In this document: positions 45,939-54,819 of the stretch, piece by piece
Position numbering within the stretch: position 1 is the stretch's first letter
Layout of the letters: each line of letters begins with the position of its first letter
Assembly: GCF_002002925.1 (NCBI RefSeq)
Contig: NZ_CP019511.1
Span: 1,674,001-1,738,000 of the forward strand
Reading direction: 5' to 3'
DNA: 64,000 bases
From: Sphingomonas sp. LM7
Lineage (GTDB): Bacteria; Pseudomonadota; Alphaproteobacteria; Sphingomonadales; Sphingomonadaceae
Made by a program: the position numbers and the translations under genes
Notes under the pieces: generated by a model
Told to the model about the DNA's origin: nothing
Database searches by the model: none
The model's input: only the letters and a program-made list of their open reading frames with translations

Positions 45939-46978
45939 GACCCCGAGCTCACCGCCACCGGTTCATAGCCGTGCGGCCGCGCCACAAGGATCGCGAAGTC
46001 GCGTGCGACCGAACCATCGGTGCGGAAGCGCACCGGGCCGGTCACGCCGCGAAAGCCCTTGCCGTCCAGCAGGCCCTGCCCGTTCAGCGTGTTGGCGGCG
46101 CGCAACGTGTTGGCGATCCCCGCGGCGTCATAGGCAAGCGCCGTGATCGTGCCCGCATCGCCGCCATTACGCGCAGCGAACTCGCTCGCGAACGTGCCGA
46201 ACGCGGCCGGATCGGGGCTGGCGATCCATGCCCCGTCCAGCGCTTCCAGCGCCTCGGGCCGGTTGTCGATTCCCTGCAGCGTGCAGAGCAGCTGGATGCC
46301 GGTATCCTTGAGCCCGCGCGCCGCCGCGAGTACTGCGGGGCCGCTGCCGGGCAGCAGCACAGCGTCCGGCGCATCGCCCGCCGCGGGAAGCGGCTGGCCG
46401 GTCTTCACTTCGATCACGCGCAGGCGCAGTCCGAGCTCGGCTTCCATCTGCCCCGCCGCCAGCGACGCCGCGGCGCTCCACGGCGTGCCGTCGTCGATCA
46501 CCGCGACGTTCTTGATGCCGCGCGACCGGGCGTAGCGCAGGACCGCGCTGGTCAGCTGCCGCGCCGTGATTCCGAAGATATAGGTGCCCGGCGTGCGCAG
46601 CACCGCGTCGTTGCTGAACGCGATGATCGGCACCCGCCCGGCAACGCTGCCGCTCACCGCGGGGACTTCCTCGGCCAGCAGCGGTCCCAGGATCAACGCG
46701 GGCTTGCGGCGCAGCGCCTGCCCGGCAGCAGCGGCGGCGCCTGCGGCAGTTCCGCCAGTGTCGAAGCTCAGCACGTATTGGCTGTTTTCGGCGAGCAACG
46801 CCGCTTGCCGCATGCTAAGACCCAGCCGCGCTCGCGGTCCCGTGAGCGGCACCAGCAGGGCGATCGGGCGCTTGTCCTTCTTCTCGGCTGTTGCAAGAGC
46901 ATGCGAGGGAAGCACGACCGATGCCGCTGACGCGACCAGGCCTGATTGCAGCAACCGCAGCAGGGACCGCCGGTCCAT
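45935..46978 (-). CDS. LpoA/LppC-like periplasmic-binding-fold protein
   Basis: The 347-residue protein (ATG at 46978; an ATG at 47008 is possible) has an export leader starting MDRRSLLRLLQSG, with twin Arg resembling a weak Tat motif. No lipobox Cys is visible. The rest is a periplasmic-binding-protein type I fold: IALLVPLTGPRARLGLSMRQAALLA, GPLLAEEVPAVSG, VPIIAFSND and DAVLLPGSGPAVLAAARGL. It fits LpoA/LppC (penicillin-binding-protein activators) and branched-chain amino-acid-binding proteins; no ABC transporter genes are nearby. Its place first in the gspJK operon suggests a secretion-linked job. Confidence 0.72.
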   Translation of the reverse strand: MDRRSLLRLLQSGLVASAASVVLPSHALATAEKKDKRPIALLVPLTGPRARLGLSMRQAALLAENSQYVLSFDTGGTAAGAAAAAGQALRRKPALILGPLLAEEVPAVSGSVAGRVPIIAFSNDAVLRTPGTYIFGITARQLTSAVLRYARSRGIKNVAVIDDGTPWSAAASLAAGQMEAELGLRLRVIEVKTGQPLPAAGDAPDAVLLPGSGPAVLAAARGLKDTGIQLLCTLQGIDNRPEALEALDGAWIASPDPAAFGTFASEFAARNGGDAGTITALAYDAAGIANTLRAANTLNGQGLLDGKGFRGVTGPVRFRTDGSVARDFAILVARPHGYEPVAVSSGS

Positions 46979-47001
46979 TGCCGACTCCGGAGTGGGGGGG
47001 T

Positions 47002-47694
47002 GTGGCACGCCGGCCTATTATCGTCTTCACTGGGCTCGGCATAGCGGCTTATCTGATCGCGCTGCTGGTCACGCTGCCCGCCAGCGCAGTGCTCCAGAAC
47101 CGGCCATGGCGCACCGGCGTGGCCGGGACGGTGTGGAACGGCGAGGTCGGCGTCGCCGGCGGCGCCCGGTTCGAATGGCAGATGGCCCCGCTACGCGCGC
47201 TGACCAGCCTTGCTTATGCCGCGGACTGGAAGGCGACGGGGCCGAATACCGATCTCGGCGGCCGCATCCTCGCGCATCTCAGCGGACGGACGGTGCTCGA
47301 CAAGGTCAGCGGGTCGGCCGACGGCAGCCTGCTCCAGGGCCTCCAGCCCAACCTTCCCTTCACCTGCGACCTGACGATGCAAATCGAAATGGAGCGCATC
47401 GCGTTTGGCGGCGGAGACCGCATGCTGAGCGGCAACGCGACCAGCGATCCCGGCAGCTGCCGCCCGAAGACCGGCGGCGCGGCCTCCGCCCTCCCTGCGC
47501 TGATCTTCACTGCCGAGCATATCGGCACGCGCACCCTGATCCGCATCGCCCCGATGGCGCAGCGCCGCCGCACGCTGGTGACGCTGGAGCTGGAGGAAAA
47601 CGGCACGCTCGACTTGTCGATAACCCCCGACGGCGCAACGATGATGCCGTTCCTCGGGCTACCGGCAGGCGCGCGGATCCAGGGGCAGATGTAG
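47002..47694 (+). CDS. gspN: Type II secretion protein GspN
   Basis: The GTG at 47002 follows a G-rich site and gives 230 residues; upstream frame residues overlap the divergent gene and are not GspN-like. One N-terminal membrane helix (IIVFTGLGIAAYLIALLVTLP) leads to a periplasmic domain with GVAGTVWNGEVGVAGG and LSGRTVLDKVSGSADGSLL, typical of GspN. GspN is an accessory inner-membrane part of the secretion machine. It is divergent from the LpoA-like gene by 23 bp. Confidence 0.82.
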   Translation: MARRPIIVFTGLGIAAYLIALLVTLPASAVLQNRPWRTGVAGTVWNGEVGVAGGARFEWQMAPLRALTSLAYAADWKATGPNTDLGGRILAHLSGRTVLDKVSGSADGSLLQGLQPNLPFTCDLTMQIEMERIAFGGGDRMLSGNATSDPGSCRPKTGGAASALPALIFTAEHIGTRTLIRIAPMAQRRRTLVTLELEENGTLDLSITPDGATMMPFLGLPAGARIQGQM

Positions 47695-47720
47695 CGGCGA
47701 GGTGATTACGAGCGCTCTTG

Positions 47721-48263
47721 CTAGAGACGCATTCCAAGCCAGATGACCGCTTCGGTCGACGTAGATACCACGGGGCTCATCAGCGCCGGCCAGAAGCCCT
47801 TTTTTGGCACGCGAGCCATCGACAGGTCGTGATGTTCCTGCTCCTCCGCGATTATCTCCCGCAAGGCGGCGACGGCCTCCTGGTCGATTGCATCGAGCGC
47901 TTCGACTTGCTGCTGCATGTGGCGCAGGACTACGCTCTCGATCGCGACGGTAGTGGCCGCGATCGCCTGCCGTCCGGCAAGGCCAGTGACCGCGCCAAGG
48001 GCGAACCCACCGGCGCCGCACCAGAAATAGCTACGGCAACGACGACGGTTTCGGCGCGCAAGTTCAGCACCGAAGCGTGCCCGGTGCCGGCGCTCATGCT
48101 CGAGGAAGTGATCGAGCTCGGCGACCATTTCAGGCGCGCGCCATCGCGCGAACCAGCGTTGCGCCCGATAGATGCAGATTGCGCCATGCTCGCCGGCGTG
48201 ATCGACCTTCATGACACGGTCGCCCAAGCTCTCCCCGCTTCTCAGTCGCGCGGCAGGGGTCAT
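47721..48263 (-). CDS. coq7: Coq7-type demethoxyubiquinone hydroxylase
   Basis: The 180-residue start at 48263 is preferred to a TTG at 48293. This di-iron ferritin-like enzyme adds the last hydroxyl in ubiquinone synthesis. Iron ligands are visible in VDHAGEHGA, LEHERRH and IAEEQEHHD, giving paired ExxH motifs. C-terminal hydrophobic residues fit its known membrane association. It ends the gspLMEF block, 16 bp after gspF, and may simply be carried along by that operon. Known family; co-transcription is inferred from spacing. Confidence 0.9.
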   Translation of the reverse strand: MTPAARLRSGESLGDRVMKVDHAGEHGAICIYRAQRWFARWRAPEMVAELDHFLEHERRHRARFGAELARRNRRRCRSYFWCGAGGFALGAVTGLAGRQAIAATTVAIESVVLRHMQQQVEALDAIDQEAVAALREIIAEEQEHHDLSMARVPKKGFWPALMSPVVSTSTEAVIWLGMRL

Positions 48264-48279
48264 TGCGCTTCGATCGGCT

Positions 48280-49506
48280 TCAAAGTGTAACAAGGTTGTT
48301 TAGGTTGATGATCGGCAGCAGGATCGCGAGCACCATGAGCAGCACCAGTCCGCCCATCACCAGCAGCACCAGCGGCTCGACGAGCGCAACGAGCGTCGAG
48401 ACCAGCGCATCGAGCTCGCGTTCGAGTTCGTGCGCCGCGCGGCCGAGCGCCGGCGCCAGCCGCCCGCTCGATTCGCCGCTGGCGACGATCGCGACCAGCA
48501 TCGTCGGGAACACCGCCGCCTCGTGCATCGCCGCGCGCAGCGAGATGCCTTCGCGCACGCGCTGGGCGACGCCGAGCGCTTTTTGCTGCACCCAGCGATT
48601 GGGCGTCACTGCCGCGGCAGCGTGCAGCGCCTCGACCAGCGGCACTGCGCTCCCGACCAGCGTCGCTAGGCTCCCGGCGAAGCGGGCGGCGTTGATCTGG
48701 CGGCTGAAGCGGCGGAACGGGCGGCGCTCGGTGAACATGCGGTCGAGCCGCAGCCGGTTCGCCGGCACGCGCGTCCAGCGCAGCGCGAACAACGCGCCAA
48801 TCGCCAGGGCAAGCAGCAGATACAGCCCGAAATTCTGCAGGAACCAGCTGATCGCGATCAGCATCCGCGTCAGCAGCGGCAGATCGGCGCCGCGCGACAC
48901 GAAAACGCGGACGATGTCGGGCACGACATAGACCAGCAGCAGCACCATCATCCCCACCGACACCAGCGCGAGCAGCGCCGGATAGAGCAGCGCCAACTGG
49001 AGCTTCTGGCCATTGGCCTGACGGTTCTCGACGAACTCGGCGAGGTGATTGAGCACGTCGGGCAGCCGCCCCGACGCCTCGCCCGCCGACACCGAGGCGC
49101 GATAGAATTCGGGGAATGTCTTGGGATGCTGCGACAATGCCGTGGCGAAGCTGCGCCCGTCGAGGATCGCTCCGCGGACGTCGAGCAGCACCGAACTGAC
49201 CTGCGCCTGTTCGGATTGCGCGGCGACGAGACGCAGCGATTCCTCGATCGCGATATCGGATCCGGCCAGTGTGGCGATCTGGCGCGTCACCGTGGCCAGC
49301 GCCTTTGGCGAGATGCCCGCGCGCCGCAGCCTGGGCAATTCGATGCTGCCGATCGATCGCCCTCGCTCGCCTGCCGACTCGACCGATAGCGGCAATAACG
49401 CCTGCTCGCGAAGCAACGCACGAGCGGCGGCGGGCGAGGACGCCTCGATGACGCCCTTGCGCTTGGCGCCGGTGCGGTCGGCGGCGCGGTAGGAATAAGC
49501 GGGCAC
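48280..49506 (-). CDS. gspF: Type II secretion inner-membrane platform protein GspF
   Basis: The GTG at 49506 follows GGAGGAGCTA. The 408-residue protein begins PAYSYRAADRTGAKRKGVIEA, the standard GspF start, and has two T2SSF repeats (GSDIAIEESLRLVAAQS near 80-100; GSAVPLVEALHAAA near 290) separated by membrane helices, with about three helices in all. It couples the GspE ATPase to pseudopilus growth. Confidence 0.95.
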   Translation of the reverse strand: MPAYSYRAADRTGAKRKGVIEASSPAAARALLREQALLPLSVESAGERGRSIGSIELPRLRRAGISPKALATVTRQIATLAGSDIAIEESLRLVAAQSEQAQVSSVLLDVRGAILDGRSFATALSQHPKTFPEFYRASVSAGEASGRLPDVLNHLAEFVENRQANGQKLQLALLYPALLALVSVGMMVLLLVYVVPDIVRVFVSRGADLPLLTRMLIAISWFLQNFGLYLLLALAIGALFALRWTRVPANRLRLDRMFTERRPFRRFSRQINAARFAGSLATLVGSAVPLVEALHAAAAVTPNRWVQQKALGVAQRVREGISLRAAMHEAAVFPTMLVAIVASGESSGRLAPALGRAAHELERELDALVSTLVALVEPLVLLVMGGLVLLMVLAILLPIINLNNLVTL

Positions 49507-49531
49507 TAGCTCCTCCGCGGCCTGGGAAGGA

Positions 49532-51019
<1,488 letters not shown>

Positions 51020-51021
51020 AT

Positions 51022-51513
51022 CTAGAAATCCACGCTCGCGGAGACGCGGCCCGGGCTCGGGCGGCGCTGGATCGAGAGGCGGCGCACCCGCAAGTCGCTC
51101 GACGCGCTGAGGTCGGCGAGCCACGCCATCAGCGAGTCATAGCTCGCATCGGTTAGGGTGACGCGGATGCCGCCGGGGATCGCCTCGGGCGCCACGACCA
51201 GCCCGAATGTCGTAGCCGAGCTGGTCACAACCTGCGCCGCCGGGCCCTGGCGGCGCGGCGCCTGCGCGGTAGTCAGCGTGCCCGCGGCACGAACCCGCGC
51301 GCTCAGCGTCTCATAGGTGCGGATGTCGGCGAGCGCGTCGGCGCGCGCGGCCTGGAGCGGCTTGATCACGCCGAAGACAAGCACCGCAACGGTCAGCAGT
51401 GTACCGAGCACCGAAACCAGCACGCGCTCGCGCCGGCTGAGCCCGCCCCACCAGGTGTCGAAGCGGAGCAAGGCGGCATCCAGCGCGGGCATCCGGGTGA
51501 TCAGGATTCTCAT
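51022..51513 (-). CDS. gspM: Type II secretion platform protein GspM
   Basis: The 163-residue protein has a short cytoplasmic start with WWGGLSRRERVLVSV, one membrane helix (~32-52) and a periplasmic ferredoxin-like domain with a long coiled helix (LQAARADALADIRTYETLSARVRA). The ATG overlaps the gspL stop by 4 bp. GspM binds GspL and GspC in the inner-membrane platform. Confidence 0.88.
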   Translation of the reverse strand: MRILITRMPALDAALLRFDTWWGGLSRRERVLVSVLGTLLTVAVLVFGVIKPLQAARADALADIRTYETLSARVRAAGTLTTAQAPRRQGPAAQVVTSSATTFGLVVAPEAIPGGIRVTLTDASYDSLMAWLADLSASSDLRVRRLSIQRRPSPGRVSASVDF

Positions 51514-52643
51514 GCGTTGCTCGCCGTAATGCGAATGCTGCCGTCGGGCGAGCGAGTCACGCTTCCCGGCACGCGCGATTCGCGCAGCGCCGCTTCGATA
51601 CGGCTGACGAGCGCGGGATCGCTGCCGTCCAGGTCGAGCGTCAGCGCATTGGCCTGATAATTGATCGCGCGGATGGTGATCGCACCCGTAAGCGGCCCGA
51701 GCGCGCCCGAGATGCGCGTCAGCAGCGGCAGGAAGATATCGGGCGGCGCGCTGCCGCCCGTGGGCAACAGATCGGCGACGCTCGCCGCCAGGTCGCCGCT
51801 CAAATTGGCGCCCGGTGCAGCGACTGCGACCAGCGCGCGGGTATCGGCTTCACGGCGATCGGCGATCGTCCGCAGCATCACTGTGTCCGCAGCTGCGATT
51901 ACGACATGCGCCGCCGCGCCCAGCGCGACGATCCAGCCGAGCCGCCGCCAGATGTTCGGCAACGCCGTACGGCGGCGTGTGTACAGGCCCTGGCGCAAGT
52001 CGAGCGCAGGCGCGAGCAGTCGCTCGGACAGTGCCGCGGGCGCCAGCGTCGAGCCGCCGGCCGCCATTTCCGCCGGAAGCGGCGCGCCATATGCCAGCGC
52101 CGGCGGGCGCCCTGCCCCCTGCCACGCTGCCTGCAGGATCGCCGGCGAAACCGCGAAACCGGTGCCGTCGCCGGCGCGCACCACTGCGCGGTCAGCCGCG
52201 AGATCGACTGCCCATGTGCCCGCATCCGGACGCGGCAGCGCGAGCGCATCGGGGACCATCGCGGCATGGCCGAGCCCGGCGGCATCGGCGGTGTCGATCC
52301 AGCCGGCCATCACGTCGTGCCGCACCACGGCCACCAGATAGCGTTTCGGCGCGATCTCGGCGCCCAATGCAAGGTGGACGCTCTCGACCGGCTCGGCGAT
52401 CTGGTCCTCGATCGCAAAGGGCAATGCTTCCAGACGCTTGGTGCGATTCGGCAGCGGCAAGTCGACTGCGAGCAGCCGTACCTGCTCGGTCGGCACAAGC
52501 ACGGTTGCAGGGCCTCCCGGCTCGGCTATGATCAGCCTGCCGCCCGCCAGCGTCCACACACCCGCGGCGAGTGGTTCCGGCGCGTCGGGCGCTCCTATGG
52601 CACGACCGGAGGCTGTCACATTTGCTTCATGGGAAGGACGCAT
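51510..52643 (-). CDS. gspL: Type II secretion platform protein GspL
   Basis: The 377-residue protein starts at the ATG at 52643 (GTG at 52619 possible). The N-terminal half is the actin-like cytoplasmic domain that grips GspE (VLVPTEQVRLLAVDLPLPNRTKR, ALPFAIEDQIAEPVE). A single membrane helix (~225-245) and a periplasmic ferredoxin-like domain follow. It heads gspLMEF. Only 9 bp separate its ATG from the divergent gspG ATG, so promoter elements for one must lie inside the other, or one start is further in. Confidence 0.87.
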   Translation of the reverse strand: MRPSHEANVTASGRAIGAPDAPEPLAAGVWTLAGGRLIIAEPGGPATVLVPTEQVRLLAVDLPLPNRTKRLEALPFAIEDQIAEPVESVHLALGAEIAPKRYLVAVVRHDVMAGWIDTADAAGLGHAAMVPDALALPRPDAGTWAVDLAADRAVVRAGDGTGFAVSPAILQAAWQGAGRPPALAYGAPLPAEMAAGGSTLAPAALSERLLAPALDLRQGLYTRRRTALPNIWRRLGWIVALGAAAHVVIAAADTVMLRTIADRREADTRALVAVAAPGANLSGDLAASVADLLPTGGSAPPDIFLPLLTRISGALGPLTGAITIRAINYQANALTLDLDGSDPALVSRIEAALRESRVPGSVTRSPDGSIRITASNA

Positions 52644-52652
52644 GGGGCGGGG

Positions 52653-53135
52653 ATGCGCATAGTTTTGAAACAGTTTAGTGACATCGCACTGCTTAGGCAG
52701 AACCGCAAGCGCCGCACAACTCCCAACGGCGAAGCAGGCTTCACGTTGCTGGAGATGATGATCGTGCTGGTGATCATAGCCGTGATCGCCGGGCTGATCA
52801 CCGTCAACGTGATGGGCCGGCCCGACGAGGCCAAGGCGACCACCACCAAATCGAGCATCAGCAGCATCGGCGCGGCGCTCAAGATGTACCGCCTCGACAG
52901 CGGTAGTTACCCGACGACCGAGCAAGGGCTGAAGGCGCTGGTCGAGCGGCCGACGACGGCACCGGTCCCAGGCAGCTGGGCGCAGGGAGGCTATCTCTCG
53001 GCACCCGCGCTCGACGCCTGGCAAAAGCCGTACGACTATCAGTCGGATGGCATGACCTTCACGATCCGCTCGCTCGGTCGCGACGGCAAGCCGGGTGGCG
53101 AAGGAGTCGACGCCGATATCGACGGCAAGGGCTGA
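52653..53135 (+). CDS. gspG: Type II secretion major pseudopilin GspG
   Basis: The 160-residue protein has a long leader (MRIVLKQFSD...NGEAG) and cleavage before FTLLE with Glu+5 at residue 34. The major-pseudopilin signature is plain: MYRLDSGSYPTTEQGLKALV and WGYPY-like PYDYQSDG, ending GGEGVDADI, the calcium-site region. It is the first gene of gspGHICD. A G-rich ribosome-binding site lies directly upstream. Confidence 0.93.
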   Translation: MRIVLKQFSDIALLRQNRKRRTTPNGEAGFTLLEMMIVLVIIAVIAGLITVNVMGRPDEAKATTTKSSISSIGAALKMYRLDSGSYPTTEQGLKALVERPTTAPVPGSWAQGGYLSAPALDAWQKPYDYQSDGMTFTIRSLGRDGKPGGEGVDADIDGKG

Positions 53136-53140
53136 CGCGG

Positions 53141-53623
53141 GTGCGGGGGGCACCACGGCACGAACGAAATCGCGAAGCAGGCTTCACCCTGCTCGAAATG
53201 ATGATCGTGCTCGTCGTCATCGCCGTGATGGCGGGCGCCGTGACGCTCGGCATCGGCAGTGTCACCCGCGCGCCCAGCGTCGAGACCGAAGCGCGACGCC
53301 TCGCCACCCGGCTCCAGGCGGCTGCCGACGATGCGATGCTCGGCGACCGGATGATGGCCTTCACCGTCGAGAAGCACGGCTATGGCTTTGCTACGATCGG
53401 CGCGAGTGGCCAGATGGTCGCGCGAACCGACGACGCCTTCGGCTTCCACCGCCTGCCCGGCGGGATGGTGGTGACGTTGAGCGTGCGCCCGCCGGTGATC
53501 CTCGGGGTCGACGGCGCCGGCCGGCCGCTCTCCGCGGTGGTCGAAAGCGGCACGCAACGCTGGGTCGTCACCTATGACGGCCTGACCGCGCGCGCGGCCC
53601 CGGCGCCGGTGCCCAAGGCATGA
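53141..53623 (+). CDS. gspH: Type II secretion minor pseudopilin GspH
   Basis: The 160-residue protein (GTG start) has a prepilin leader with cleavage G14|F15, FTLLE and Glu+5 at residue 19. The body has ARRLATRLQAAADDAMLGDRMMAFTV, a usual GspH helix. It follows gspG by 5 bp and overlaps gspI by 4 bp. Confidence 0.88.
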   Translation: MRGAPRHERNREAGFTLLEMMIVLVVIAVMAGAVTLGIGSVTRAPSVETEARRLATRLQAAADDAMLGDRMMAFTVEKHGYGFATIGASGQMVARTDDAFGFHRLPGGMVVTLSVRPPVILGVDGAGRPLSAVVESGTQRWVVTYDGLTARAAPAPVPKA

Positions 53624-54003
53624 AGTCCTCCCCATCCCGTGCCCGGCGAGCGGGAGAAGACGGCTTCTCCCTCATCGAAGCCCTCGTCGCGCTCGCAGTC
53701 CTCGCCATCGCCACCGTCGGCCTGATGCGCACCGTCGAATCGCATATCGATTCCACCCGTGGCCTCGAACGGCGCACCGCCGCGATGTGGGTCGCCGAGA
53801 ACAAACTCGCCGAACTCGAAGCCAGGGCGCCCGCCGCCGACGCCGAACAAGTCGAGATGCTCGGCCAGATATGGCGAATCGCAGTCGTCCGCCGCGGCAC
53901 CGACGATCCCGAGATCCAGCGCGTGCGAATCAAGGTATATCCGGCGCAGGAGACCACGCCCCTTGCATCGCTCGACGGCTTCGTGGACGGACGCAGGGGA
54001 TGA
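53620..54003 (+). CDS. gspI: Type II secretion minor pseudopilin GspI
   Basis: The 127-residue protein has leader ending EDG with cleavage before FSLIE and Glu+5 at residue 20. It carries ERRTAAMWVAENKLAELEA, the classic GspI segment. ATG overlaps the gspH stop; its stop overlaps the gspC ATG. Confidence 0.9.
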   Translation: MKSSPSRARRAGEDGFSLIEALVALAVLAIATVGLMRTVESHIDSTRGLERRTAAMWVAENKLAELEARAPAADAEQVEMLGQIWRIAVVRRGTDDPEIQRVRIKVYPAQETTPLASLDGFVDGRRG

Positions 54004-54809
54004 CGGCTTTGCTTTCCCTCACGCCGCGCCAGGCGCGCACCGGGCTAGACCTGCTCACCGGGCTCGTCGTGATCTCGGTCGCAGTGGCGCTGGCCGGGCT
54101 GACCTGGCGGCTGGCGGGGCATGCCGGCACCGGCGCGATCACCATTCCGTCGGGCCGTAGCGGACCGGCCGTCGCGCCCGATATCGCCCCGGTGATCGCG
54201 CTGGCGCCGTTCGGCAAGGTCGCCACGGCCGATGCCGCACAGCCGACCAGCCTGCCGCTTGAGCTCAAGGGCGTGATCGCCGCAGTGCCCGCCGAGCTTT
54301 CCACGGCCTTCATTGCGGTCGGCGGTGCAGCCGCGGCGCCCTTCCATGTCGGTGAGGTGGTCAACGGCGCCACGATCCAGTCGATCCTGCGCGATCGGGT
54401 GATCCTCTCAGCCAATGGGCGCAGCGAATACCTCGCCTTCCCCGACCCCACTCTCTCGCCCGAGCAGCGCCAGGCGGCACAGAATCAGGCTGCACAGGCC
54501 ACCACGCAGCAGCCGGTCACGGCGCCCGCCCCCGGAGCCCCCCCGCCCCCCTCCGCGCCGCCCGCGGCGGCGGCAGCGGCGCTGCTCCAGCGGTTCGACG
54601 CGAGCCCGGTCAGCGGCGGCTTCCGCATCGGCGACAACGGCCCGCCCGGCATGGTCGCGGGCGATGTCATCCAGTCGGTCAACGGCACCTCGCTCGGCGA
54701 TCCCAACGCCGCCAACGCCGCCTTCGCCTCCGCCCAGGCCAGCGGCTCCGCCCAGATCCAGATCCTCCGCGACGGGAAGCGGCTGACGCTTACCGTGCCG
54801 CTTCGCTAA
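54000..54809 (+). CDS. gspC: Type II secretion protein GspC with PDZ domain
   Basis: The 269-residue protein starts at the ATG at 54000 overlapping gspI. One membrane helix (~18-38) leads to the homology region (~65-145: PLELKGVIAAVP, FHVGEVVNGATIQSILRDRVIL), a Gln/Ala/Pro-rich linker (~155-195) and a C-terminal PDZ domain (GFRIGDNGPPGMVAGDVIQSVNG). GspC links the inner platform to the GspD secretin and may select substrates. Confidence 0.9.
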   Translation: MTALLSLTPRQARTGLDLLTGLVVISVAVALAGLTWRLAGHAGTGAITIPSGRSGPAVAPDIAPVIALAPFGKVATADAAQPTSLPLELKGVIAAVPAELSTAFIAVGGAAAAPFHVGEVVNGATIQSILRDRVILSANGRSEYLAFPDPTLSPEQRQAAQNQAAQATTQQPVTAPAPGAPPPPSAPPAAAAAALLQRFDASPVSGGFRIGDNGPPGMVAGDVIQSVNGTSLGDPNAANAAFASAQASGSAQIQILRDGKRLTLTVPLR

Positions 54810-54819
54810 AGAGACCATA

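Noticed and set aside
45935..46978. Calling the periplasmic-binding-fold protein an amino-acid ABC transporter component
   Set aside because: No permease or ATPase genes are nearby and it is coupled to gspJ, so an LpoA-like role is favoured.
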